13,962 nt of DNA from JBAYGJ01 sp041649335 (GTDB taxonomy: Bacteria; Patescibacteriota; Patescibacteriia; UBA10025; JAHIVO01): assembly GCA_041649335.1 (NCBI GenBank), contig JBAZNF010000026.1, positions 1 to 13,962 on the forward strand. The letters run 5' to 3'. The translations under genes and the position numbers were made by a program. Within the stretch, counting starts at the first letter, position 1, and each line of letters starts with the position of its first letter. The notes beneath the pieces were generated by a model, which saw only the letters and a list, made by a program, of their open reading frames with translations, made no database searches and was not told where the DNA came from. This document shows positions 5,992 to 11,620 of the stretch, one piece after another.

Positions 5992-6083
5992 AAAAATAAG
6001 TATGCTAATAGTTAATGCGTATCCTTGGAATTTTTACGCCAATGTTCCGTGCATCGGTTGTAGAATGAATATTTGACCATAAT

Positions 6084-6106
6084 AAAAAAAGCCCCGCTGA
6101 CCGGGG
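6084..6106 (-). terminator. Attenuator terminator (3:4 hairpin) in the trpB leader
   Basis: On the minus strand, CCCCG (6106-6102) pairs with CGGGG (6096-6092) around a 5-nt loop, followed by C and then seven T (6090-6084). It lies about 90 nt before the trpB start codon, so it would stop transcription before the gene. Its left arm is also the right arm of the competing antiterminator. Confidence 0.8.
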
Positions 6107-6138
6107 GAGTGATGGTACTGATTATAAATACCACAGCA

Positions 6139-6195
6139 CTACCCGGCGCGGCGGGCAGTGTTCCAGTAAACTCCTTGCGATGCAAGTTTATTCAT
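6139..6195 (-). CDS. Trp-codon leader peptide upstream of trpB
   Basis: An 18-codon frame encodes MNKLASQGVYWNTARRAG and stops at UAG. It has one Trp codon (UGG, 6165-6163), preceded by Tyr. Its 3' half forms segments 1 and 2 of the attenuator, with the stop codon inside segment 2, which is where a leader peptide must end for ribosome position to choose between hairpins. Known trp leaders usually have two or three Trp codons, so a single one is unusual. No Shine-Dalgarno is seen. The candidate promoter would start the RNA only about 4 nt before the AUG, as for other nearly leaderless genes here. A small CTTGC/GCAAG hairpin lies in the early part. Confidence 0.65.
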   Translation of the reverse strand: MNKLASQGVYWNTARRAG

Positions 6196-6205
6196 ATATG
6201 TACAC

Positions 6206-6234
6206 AGCCTAGCAAATGTTCAGTTTTTTGGCAA
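6206..6234 (-). promoter_or_regulatory. Candidate promoter of the trpB leader
   Basis: On the minus strand, TTGCCA (6234-6229), a 17-nt spacer and TAGGCT (6211-6206), with extended -10 TG at 6214-6213. Start near 6199. An alternative is a TATACT word at 6268-6263, which lacks a good -35 but would give a longer leader. Confidence 0.5.
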
Positions 6235-6433
6235 GTTGAAAAATTTTTTGTCATCAGCGCGTAGTATAGGCGCACAGGGAGCACCCCCTCTCTACCACCT
6301 CATATATAGATAGCTCTTTAGTCAGGCTTTCTACTTAATGAAGCCGCAAAACCCCGCTTGGTAACAACGGGGGTTTTGCTATTTATACGCCTAACTTCAG
6401 CAAAAAGTGTGAATACGGCATGAAAGACCTTTA
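6235..6433. other. Intergenic stretch with two adjacent hairpins, possible small RNA
   Basis: This lies between the divergent trpB-leader and sigma-factor promoters and holds no convincing reading frame. Its right part has two back-to-back hairpins. The first is GGCTT/AAGCC (6325-6329/6341-6345). The second is a perfect 10-bp stem, GCAAAACCCC/GGGGTTTTGC (6346-6355/6370-6379), with a 14-nt loop. The second resembles a terminator but has T only inside the stem. A plus-strand small RNA ending near 6380 would explain a terminator between two divergent promoters. I cannot find a convincing promoter for it. Confidence 0.3.
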
Positions 6434-6442
6434 TGGTATACT
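6434..6442 (+). promoter_or_regulatory. Extended -10 promoter of the sigma-factor operon
   Basis: TG-G-TATACT (6434-6442) is an extended -10 with no clear -35. The start near 6449 would leave about 5 nt before the ATG at 6455. A short dyad, TATAC-TTC-GTATA (6437-6449), covers the -10 and start point. Confidence 0.5.
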
Positions 6443-6454
6443 TCGTATAATAAT

Positions 6455-7072
6455 ATGGTAACCCATGATGGTATGCTTACGCCTGCAGAGTGCTTGGCAA
6501 AAACCGATGAGGAATTGGTGGAGTTGACCCTCGAAAACCAGGACTATTTTCTTTATTTGATGCAGAGGTACGAAAAAAAATTATTACGGTATGTCAACCG
6601 CACTTTCAGCACCAGGCAAGAGGATGCGGAGGATATAGTCCAGGAAAGCTTCATCAACGCGTACCGGTATTTGAATAATTTTGACCAAAAATTAAAATTT
6701 TCATCATGGCTGTATCGGATCACGCATAATGCAGCAGTCAGCAATTTTCGTAAGGCAAAAGCCCGTCCGCAAGTTATCAGCTCTGAAGATAATGAAGAGA
6801 TTTTAAATAAAATCGCTTCAGGTCACGATCTTTTAGAGGAAATAAACGATACATTGACGGCCGAGCAGGTCCATGACGTATTGGGACACCTGGATCCGAA
6901 ATATAGGGAGGTGCTCGTTTTACGGTATCTCGAGGACAGGGAGTATCAGGAAATTTCTGACATTTTAAAAAAACCAATCGGTACCGTCGGCACATTATTA
7001 AATCGCGCAAAAAAACAGTTTGTCCGACAGGTAAAGATTACAAGCGCACATGTAGGAGAATCATATGAATAA
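6455..7072 (+). CDS. RNA polymerase ECF-type sigma-70 factor
   Basis: The 205-aa product has the two domains of ECF sigma factors and no region 1 or 3. Region 2 (about residues 23-100) includes the core-binding and -10 recognition segment DAEDIVQESFINAYRYLNNFDQKLKFSSWLYRI. Region 4 (about 135-192) includes the helix-turn-helix EYQEISDILKKPIGTVGTLLNRAKKQF. It would direct RNA polymerase to a dedicated promoter set. The start is taken at the first ATG, which has no Shine-Dalgarno but lies just after an extended -10; a second ATG at 6473 is possible. The stop overlaps the next gene by 8 nt, so the two are coupled. That fits control by a membrane anti-sigma, although the signal cannot be read from the sequence. 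Confidence 0.93.
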   Translation: MVTHDGMLTPAECLAKTDEELVELTLENQDYFLYLMQRYEKKLLRYVNRTFSTRQEDAEDIVQESFINAYRYLNNFDQKLKFSSWLYRITHNAAVSNFRKAKARPQVISSEDNEEILNKIASGHDLLEEINDTLTAEQVHDVLGHLDPKYREVLVLRYLEDREYQEISDILKKPIGTVGTLLNRAKKQFVRQVKITSAHVGESYE

Positions 7073-7853
7073 TTTGAGCCAAAATATTTTAGAAAAAATT
7101 AAACAGGAGAAGGTCAAGCCCATCCCGCGATGGGAGTTTCTACTGAAAGACTGGGTCATTTGGACCGGTTTTGGCGTGTCAGTACTGATTGGCAGCGTTG
7201 CGTACTGTGTGGCGCTGTTCATGCTTACCACCCAGGATTGGGATCTGTACCGGTACGTGGGCAGCAATCCGATTATCGACGCGCTTTCCGGTTTGCCGTA
7301 TATTTGGCTCGTCGCATTGATTTTATTCATGTCGCTGGCATACTATAATTTTCGGCACACGCAGTCCGGGTATCGCTATCGGACATACGGGATTGTCCTC
7401 ATGGGCATTGGGGCGAGTATCGTTATTGGCAGTATCCTGCATGTCAGCGGTTTTGGTGATTATGTGGACAATGCCCTGGCCAGCAATCTGCCGATGTACA
7501 GGCAACTAACCCCTGACCGGCAATCCACATGGACACAGCCGGAAAAAGGTTTATTAGCCGGTAAAATTATCGGATTAAATTCTGCGGATATCTATGCCGT
7601 ATCAATTAAGGATTTTAGAGGGCAGATGTGGGTAATTAATGTACAAGAAGCGGTTATTGACCCGCGGGCTACGATAACGGACGGGGAGTACATAAAAATT
7701 ATTGGCCGAAAAATAGATTCTTACCAGTTTATTGCCAGCCAGATTATGCCATGGCAAATGAGCCGCTGGATTGAAGAGTGCGAAACGACAAACGATCAAA
7801 GCGTTATTATTTTCCCTAATGGTAGCGTCCCGGTCATTATTGAGGTTAATTGA
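7065..7853 (+). CDS. Membrane protein, putative anti-sigma partner
   Basis: The 262-aa product has a charged cytoplasmic N-terminus (about 1-29, KIKQEKVKPIPRWEFLLKD), three transmembrane helices (about 30-54, 76-95, 107-128) and an outer domain from about 140. That domain contains GLLAGKIIGLNSADIYAVSIKDFRGQMWVINV and GEYIKIIGRKID, a beta pattern like small OB/DUF5666-type domains. I see no zinc anti-sigma HXXXCXXC motif, so a role as anti-sigma rests on the 8-nt overlap with the sigma gene and on topology. Translation starts from a clear AGGAG (7054-7058) inside the sigma gene. It might instead be an unrelated envelope protein under the same operon. Confidence 0.7.
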   Translation: MNNLSQNILEKIKQEKVKPIPRWEFLLKDWVIWTGFGVSVLIGSVAYCVALFMLTTQDWDLYRYVGSNPIIDALSGLPYIWLVALILFMSLAYYNFRHTQSGYRYRTYGIVLMGIGASIVIGSILHVSGFGDYVDNALASNLPMYRQLTPDRQSTWTQPEKGLLAGKIIGLNSADIYAVSIKDFRGQMWVINVQEAVIDPRATITDGEYIKIIGRKIDSYQFIASQIMPWQMSRWIEECETTNDQSVIIFPNGSVPVIIEVN

Positions 7854-8289
7854 TGAAATAAATAAATATCCTCTCGGCGTATAAAGGAGTGAAAGGTCGA
7901 CAGTGATTTATGCCAAATCCTTCAGTGGTTTTGAAAATATCCACGTACCAGGTTTGCTTGCCACCGGAATACAAATTACCGGTATGAAACAACAGGCTAG
8001 ACCGTAGAGGCGATCGTGCATATTTACCATCAGTACGTGGCATGCAGACGGCAGTTTATTGGAACCGAAGAGCCGGTTTCATCCATCATATCTTGATGAT
8101 TGCGGAACAATGCCGGTCTCACCCCCGACCGCTTGGCCACAATCAGTCAGGATAAATTTCCGTCCGGCTGCCTGCGCGGGAAATCGGTTCGACGGAATAC
8201 CAGATTAGTACAATCGAATCCGGGGTATAGGTCACGCTATCAATTCAAAAAGGCAGGGCAGCTCCTAACAGGGGCTGTTCTTCTTTTTT
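7854..8289 (+). other. 436-nt gene-poor region with RNA-like structure
   Basis: No convincing gene lies here; the longest frames are short and unlike any protein I know. Several pairings are visible. There is a long-range perfect 8-bp repeat, CCACGTAC (7941-7948) with GTACGTGG (8033-8040). Enclosed within it is ACCGG/CCGGT. Just downstream are AACCG/CGGTT and an ATCAT/ATGAT hairpin. Then comes CGG-TTCGA opposite TCGAATCCG with one bulge. The stretch ends in a strong plus-strand terminator. It is either a long structured 3' UTR of the sigma operon or a separate non-coding RNA. No tmRNA, SRP or RNase P signature was found. Confidence 0.35.
8257..8289 (+). terminator. Rho-independent terminator, plus strand
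   Basis: A 9-bp stem pairs GGCAGCTCC (8257-8265) with GGGGCTGTT (8271-8279), with three G-T wobbles and loop TAACA. A T-rich tail ends in six T (8284-8289). It faces the convergent SRAP gene and ends whatever is transcribed from the left. Confidence 0.85.
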
Positions 8290-8941
8290 AGGAATGGCTC
8301 AGAATTTCAGGAAAGTCGTTTTTTACCGCATTGACGCGTTGTGAAACGGGGTACATGTCCATTTCCCCTTCAGGAAAAGGCTTGAGCACGGTGAGGGCGG
8401 CTTCAGTTTCCGCTGATATGTCAGTCCACAGCCGTTCGTATTGGGGAGGGAGAATGGCGGGCATGCGGTCATGCAGCTGATTGACCAGGTTGTTGGCTGG
8501 GACCGTAATAATAGAAAATGTCGGGATCTGCTGTCCGTTTGGCAAAACGTATGACTCCCAGATTCCAGCGAAGGAAAACGGTTGTTCATTTTTCAGGAAG
8601 ATGCGGTAGGGAATTTTCTGGCCGCTTTTACGGTCCCACTCAAAAAAGCTGTCAGCCAGAACAAGACAGCGGTATTTTTTTACGCTATTCCTGAAAGATG
8701 GCTTGACCGCCAATGTTTCTGCCCGGGCATTGATCAGCGGATGCGACGGTTTTGTTTTCATCCAGGACGGAATCAGGCCCCACTGCCCGAGGACGACGGA
8801 GTGAATATCCGTATTCAGGATGACCGGCAACTGTTCTGTCGGCGCTGCGTTGTAATGTCGGGGTAGCGGCATTTTGATCTGCGCCTGCCACCGGTCCTCG
8901 ATGATATCGTCTTTTGAAAAAAATGAGTACCGTCCACACAT
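8288..8941 (-). CDS. SRAP-domain protein (YedK/HMCES family)
   Basis: The 217-aa product is an SRAP protein, which forms a covalent thiazolidine cross-link through its N-terminal cysteine to abasic sites in single-stranded DNA and so shields them. Cys2 follows the initiator Met (MCGRYSFF), as the chemistry requires. The other active-site residues are present: Asn71 in INARAET, Glu101 in SFFEW and His157 in LHDRMP. Length fits the family, and no motif is lost. No Shine-Dalgarno is present; a TATACT -10 lies 8 nt before the ATG. Its 3' end meets a convergent terminator. It stands alone, not next to dinB. Confidence 0.95.
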   Translation of the reverse strand: MCGRYSFFSKDDIIEDRWQAQIKMPLPRHYNAAPTEQLPVILNTDIHSVVLGQWGLIPSWMKTKPSHPLINARAETLAVKPSFRNSVKKYRCLVLADSFFEWDRKSGQKIPYRIFLKNEQPFSFAGIWESYVLPNGQQIPTFSIITVPANNLVNQLHDRMPAILPPQYERLWTDISAETEAALTVLKPFPEGEMDMYPVSQRVNAVKNDFPEILSHS

Positions 8942-8955
8942 ATACTATGAGTATA
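8941..8955 (-). promoter_or_regulatory. SRAP promoter -10 within a TATACT dyad
   Basis: The minus-strand TATACT (8955-8950) serves as -10 for SRAP. It forms a perfect inverted repeat with AGTATA (8946-8941) across 3 nt, so the dyad spans from the -10 to the first base of the ATG. The expected start is within 1-3 nt of the AUG, making the mRNA essentially leaderless. A repressor bound here would block both steps, but none is identified. Confidence 0.5.
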
Positions 8956-8973
8956 CAATAATTTTTATAAATT

Positions 8974-8999
8974 AAAAATCCGACCCATAAAGGCCGGAT
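8974..8999 (-). terminator. Terminator of the 85-aa gene
   Basis: On the minus strand an 8-bp stem pairs ATCCGGCC (8999-8992) with GGTCGGAT (8985-8978), with one G-T wobble and a 6-nt loop. It is followed by five T (8978-8974). It separates the 85-aa gene from the SRAP promoter. Confidence 0.8.
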
Positions 9000-9023
9000 G
9001 ATTCCATGAATCGTCTGAGCACG

Positions 9024-9281
9024 TCAATGAATCGGCGACTGCAATGTCAGCACATGACGGTTGCCAATAAACGTGATGGACGCGTCAGTATACCCGTCGG
9101 CAACCAGTCGGCGAGTAATAGCTCGGCAGACGTCGGGAGTCATAATCGACCTGGCGTTCTTGAATCGCAGGGTGACGGTTATCTTCCCACCAGGTGCTGA
9201 CAAGTAGCTTCGACTGCTGAGTTTTTCGTCGATGATACGATTTATTTGCTGCAGGGTAACCGTACAATCGTATGTTGCCAT
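9024..9281 (-). CDS. 85-aa protein of unknown function
   Basis: The product starts MATYDCTVTLQQINRIIDEK. It has no membrane segment or signal peptide. The pattern suggests alternating helices and strands: helix at about 10-22, strand KITVTLRF at 33-40, helix TPDVCRAITRRLVADGY at 48-64, strand ASITFIGNRHVLTLQS at 67-82. I do not recognise a family. The start at 9281 is chosen over one at 9296 because AAAGGAG (9293-9287) is a well-spaced Shine-Dalgarno for it, while the upstream ATG overlaps that site. It is a single-gene unit with a strong promoter, a 12-bp dyad over the promoter and its own terminator. It is therefore a tightly controlled, probably inducible gene. Confidence 0.75.
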   Translation of the reverse strand: MATYDCTVTLQQINRIIDEKLSSRSYLSAPGGKITVTLRFKNARSIMTPDVCRAITRRLVADGYTDASITFIGNRHVLTLQSPIH

Positions 9282-9316
9282 CGGGACTCCTTTCACTGAG
9301 AAGATTAAAAAAGAAC

Positions 9317-9346
9317 ATCATGATATTCGTCCGAGAATATCATGAT
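9317..9346. promoter_or_regulatory. Perfect 12-bp dyad, likely repressor operator
   Basis: ATCATGATATTC (9317-9328) and GAATATCATGAT (9335-9346) are perfect inverted copies separated by 6 nt. Each arm contains the smaller palindrome ATCATGAT. The dyad covers the -10 hexamer and predicted start site of the 85-aa gene, the classical place for a repressor. It is far from being followed by a T run, so it is not a terminator. The regulator is not evident in the window. Confidence 0.75.
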
Positions 9347-9362
9347 ATTTCCAGGTTGTCAA
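9334..9362 (-). promoter_or_regulatory. Sigma70 promoter of the 85-aa gene
   Basis: On the minus strand, perfect -35 TTGACA (9362-9357), 17-nt spacer and -10 TATTCT (9339-9334), giving a start near 9327. The -10 lies inside the dyad. Confidence 0.75.
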
Positions 9363-9417
9363 GGCCGGCTGGTTGGCTTAAAATACATATAGTAAGATTA
9401 ATTATTTTTTATCCAGT

Positions 9418-9957
9418 ATGAGTTCGGTAGATAAAATGGCAGTCATCGCAGCTTTTAGCGGTATATCGTTATTAATCGCCCTGATCAGTATCGGTTGCTA
9501 TGGCCGTCGGCACCAGGGAGGCCGACTCGCGTCCCTGCTTTATCGCCATGGCGTAGTGATCGCTTTCGGGGTGGTGGCTGTATCCATTCTCGGGAGTTTA
9601 TATTTTTCGGAAATTGCCAATTATGAGCCTTGTACATTGTGCTGGTGGCAGAGGGTGTGCATCTTTCCATTAGCCATAATATTAGGAATCGGCTGGTACC
9701 GTCAGGATAACGGCATGAAGAAATATGCCATGCCTCTGGCGATCATCGGCTGTGTGTTTGCAATATATAATTCATACATCCAGCAATGGCCGTCCGTCAG
9801 CTCACCGTGCGTTTTTGGCGGTTTGGTAGATTGTTCTACGCGTTACGTCTTTGTCCTGGGATTCGTCACCATCCCGCTGCTTTCATTAATCGCGTTGCTA
9901 ATCGTTATCTGCTCACTATTTTTTTGGCGTCCGATAAAGGCTTCAACACAACCATGA
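9418..9957 (+). CDS. dsbB: Disulfide bond formation protein DsbB/BdbC
   Basis: The 179-aa membrane protein reoxidises a DsbA-like thiol oxidase and passes electrons to quinone. The first redox pair is Cys72-Cys75 in EPCTLCWWQR, the family hallmark including the Arg that follows. The second pair is Cys131 and Cys139 in SSPCVFGGLVDCSTRY, on the next outer loop. The four core helices are about 45-64, 79-94, 103-122 and 144-168, with one extra helix at about 9-28. No DsbA partner is in the window. Its TGA overlaps the ATG of the next gene (ATGA at 9954-9957), so translation is coupled. No clear promoter or Shine-Dalgarno was found; the preceding gap is shared with the divergent 85-aa gene. Confidence 0.93.
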   Translation: MSSVDKMAVIAAFSGISLLIALISIGCYGRRHQGGRLASLLYRHGVVIAFGVVAVSILGSLYFSEIANYEPCTLCWWQRVCIFPLAIILGIGWYRQDNGMKKYAMPLAIIGCVFAIYNSYIQQWPSVSSPCVFGGLVDCSTRYVFVLGFVTIPLLSLIALLIVICSLFFWRPIKASTQP

Positions 9958-10385
9958 GAACACAAAAAATGCTTATTGCCGTTTCATGCATTTCGCTAAT
10001 TTTTATTACGAGCGGATGCGTCAAGGTATCCGTCACGTCATCAGGATCAAATTTGCCCCTGGATGCCTCGAAAGCCAGTGACTCCGACCAACCGGTTATT
10101 CCTGAATCAAACCGAGTTACTGACACCATATATGATCCGGCTACGACATCTTCGGTGAGCATTATTGATAATTCCTTTGACCCGCCGAATATAAAAATTT
10201 CCGCAGGTGACACAGTAATCTGGACAAATCAGGATACCGTCCTGCATAGCATCAAAGCGGATCGGTTCAGTTCCGGGAAACTCCAGAAAGGGGATACTTT
10301 TTCATACGAATTACCGGGCCGCGGGACTTATACGTACACGTGCGGTCTCCATGAGGATGAAGTCGGGCAGATAATTGTCGAATAA
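9954..10385 (+). CDS. Cupredoxin-fold lipoprotein, blue-copper-like
   Basis: The 143-aa product begins with a signal peptide and a lipobox-like FITSGC, making Cys22 the likely lipid anchor. A Ser/Thr/Asp-rich linker follows to about 65, then a plastocyanin/azurin-like domain: VSIIDNSFDPPNIKISAGDTVIWTN, with His98 in VLHSI and YTYTCGLHEDEVG at 126-138. The ligands His98, Cys130 and His133 are present. The fourth site, where related small cupredoxins have Met (C-x-x-H-x-x-M), is Glu136. The role is probably extracytoplasmic electron transfer or copper handling. The frame is open upstream to 9786, but the ATG at 9954 is chosen because it gives a signal peptide and overlaps the dsbB stop. The lipobox has Thr at -3, so lipidation is likely but not certain. 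Confidence 0.88.
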   Translation: MRTQKMLIAVSCISLIFITSGCVKVSVTSSGSNLPLDASKASDSDQPVIPESNRVTDTIYDPATTSSVSIIDNSFDPPNIKISAGDTVIWTNQDTVLHSIKADRFSSGKLQKGDTFSYELPGRGTYTYTCGLHEDEVGQIIVE

Positions 10386-10397
10386 TTTTCTTCAAGT

Positions 10398-11513
10398 ATG
10401 GTACGAAAGGCATTGATATTTTTTTTCATGATAGTGCTGGTCGTCGTTTTCGTGTCCATTGGCTTGCTGGGGTGGTACCAGGGCCGGATACTGCCGGTAC
10501 TGGGCTCAGTAGTTACCATACCGATCATAGAAAAACCCGCGCCAGTTGTTTTTTCCAACATGAAAAAATCCATGGCTGATCTGGAAACAGCGCGTTACCA
10601 ATTTGACGTTGATTTCATTTCCGTTGCCGTCCGGGCGCCAGAACGTATTACTGTGCAGAATGTATTTGAAGGAAAAATTTCCCCCCAACTTCTCGGACAA
10701 CTGAACGTAAAAATGACTTTTACGTTGAGTGATCTCAGGTATCTGGCTAATGCCGATTTCCGGTTTACCCAGGATACAAGTTACGTGACTCTTACCGAAG
10801 TTCCGGCTCTTTCTTTTATTAATATGGCAGCAGTTACCGGACAATGGTTTTCGTTTAATTCTGCCGACGTGTCGGGCCGGGATACAAGCATGTGGCAGAA
10901 GATCGGGGAAACGGCCACTGACGCGGAACTGATACGTTCATACCGCCGTTTGCCTGACAGTACTGTTGATGGCAAACCGGCATACCATTATGAGGTGGGG
11001 CTAGATAAAGAAATTTATTCCAAAAGCATCAATCGTCTTTCGGCGGCATTATGGCCGGGAGGCTCACCGGAAGCGTTACGTAACTATTTGTCCAGTCAAG
11101 AGAATATTCACGCCGACATCACGATAGGCAAGAGGGATTTTTTACTGTACAGCGTCAGTCTGCATTCACAGGGGCCGATAGCCGGAATTGACGCAAGTCT
11201 TGCCGTCAGTAATTTTAACCAGGAAGTTGCCGTGGAACAGCCTGCCACTCCGACCCCAATCTCAAGTTTTCCAAAACTTCTTTTTAATGAAACAAATTGG
11301 CTGGATTTGCCCCTGTTTGGGTACCAAATAGGGATAGATCTCAGCGCTCAGACGACAGACGAAGACCAAGACGGTTTATACGGAATTTGGGAATCTGCTT
11401 TTAGCACGGACCCGAACAATCCGGATACGGACGGCGACGGATATTCTGACGGCATGGAAGTGCGCAGCGGCTATAATCCGCTCAGTGCCGGGAAATTGAT
11501 GGCTAATTGGTAG
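10398..11513 (+). CDS. Anchored extracytoplasmic protein with C-terminal Ca2+-binding repeats
   Basis: The 371-aa product has one N-terminal membrane helix (about 5-25) and then a large outer domain. Residues about 55-275 form a beta-rich region with SYRRLPDSTVDGKPAYHYEVGLDKEIY, reminiscent of LppX/LprG-like carrier domains, a weak resemblance. A Pro/Thr linker (281-290) leads to a tail with two Asp-rich loops, TTDEDQDGLYGIWE (319-332) and NPDTDGDGYSDGMEV (341-355). These are typical of thrombospondin type 3-like calcium repeats in secreted proteins. The gene starts 12 nt after the cupredoxin stop without Shine-Dalgarno or promoter, so it is probably in the dsbB operon. The function is unknown; export and calcium-stabilised folding are the supported statements. 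Confidence 0.8.
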   Translation: MVRKALIFFFMIVLVVVFVSIGLLGWYQGRILPVLGSVVTIPIIEKPAPVVFSNMKKSMADLETARYQFDVDFISVAVRAPERITVQNVFEGKISPQLLGQLNVKMTFTLSDLRYLANADFRFTQDTSYVTLTEVPALSFINMAAVTGQWFSFNSADVSGRDTSMWQKIGETATDAELIRSYRRLPDSTVDGKPAYHYEVGLDKEIYSKSINRLSAALWPGGSPEALRNYLSSQENIHADITIGKRDFLLYSVSLHSQGPIAGIDASLAVSNFNQEVAVEQPATPTPISSFPKLLFNETNWLDLPLFGYQIGIDLSAQTTDEDQDGLYGIWESAFSTDPNNPDTDGDGYSDGMEVRSGYNPLSAGKLMANW

Positions 11514-11524
11514 CGGCCCACACC

Positions 11525-11553
11525 TTGACATCCGGAAACGGTTAGGGTATACT
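11525..11553 (+). promoter_or_regulatory. Near-consensus promoter of the 186-aa gene
   Basis: TTGACA (11525-11530), 17-nt spacer, TATACT (11548-11553); start near 11560. The leader of about 60 nt can fold through GAATGG (11566-11571) with CCATTC (11599-11604) around a T-rich interior. No Shine-Dalgarno is visible before the ATG at 11621. Confidence 0.8.
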
Positions 11554-11620
11554 GATCCATCGTTTGAATGGCGTAGTATTTTTTTTATAGTATGCGGTCC
11601 ATTCATCTATTCAATTCAAT

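Larger units (their letters stand above)
6084..6199 (-). promoter_or_regulatory. Putative leader-peptide trp attenuator controlling trpB
   Basis: Three overlapping pairings exist on the minus strand. 1:2 is a continuous 9-bp stem with one G-U pair, CACTGCCCG (6160-6152) with CGGGTAGTG (6145-6137), loop 6 nt. 2:3 is an interrupted 15-bp stem: CCGGG and AGTG (6146-6142, 6140-6137) pair with CCCGG and CACT (6105-6101, 6111-6108), continued by GTGGTA (6134-6129) with TACCAT (6117-6112). 3:4 is the terminator. In the classical model, a ribosome stalled at the Trp codon (6165-6163) leaves segment 2 free, 2:3 forms and trpB is read. A ribosome finishing at UAG (6141-6139) covers segment 2 and the terminator forms. 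The pairings are visible; the mechanism is inferred from known trp attenuators. Confidence 0.75.

Noticed and set aside
6073..6264. 63-codon plus-strand frame over the trpB leader
   Set aside because: It is antisense to the attenuator, lacks a Shine-Dalgarno and resembles no protein; the minus-strand structure explains the sequence better.
6437..6454. TATACTTCGTATA resembles half of a loxP arm
   Set aside because: The match is short, no spacer or second arm at the right distance, and no recombinase nearby; it is the promoter -10 region.
7846..8043. 65-codon minus-strand frame after the putative anti-sigma gene
   Set aside because: No Shine-Dalgarno, no promoter or terminator in that orientation, no family resemblance.
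8100..8291. 63-codon plus-strand frame ending in the terminator
   Set aside because: No Shine-Dalgarno, no recognisable sequence and it reads through the terminator stem and T run.
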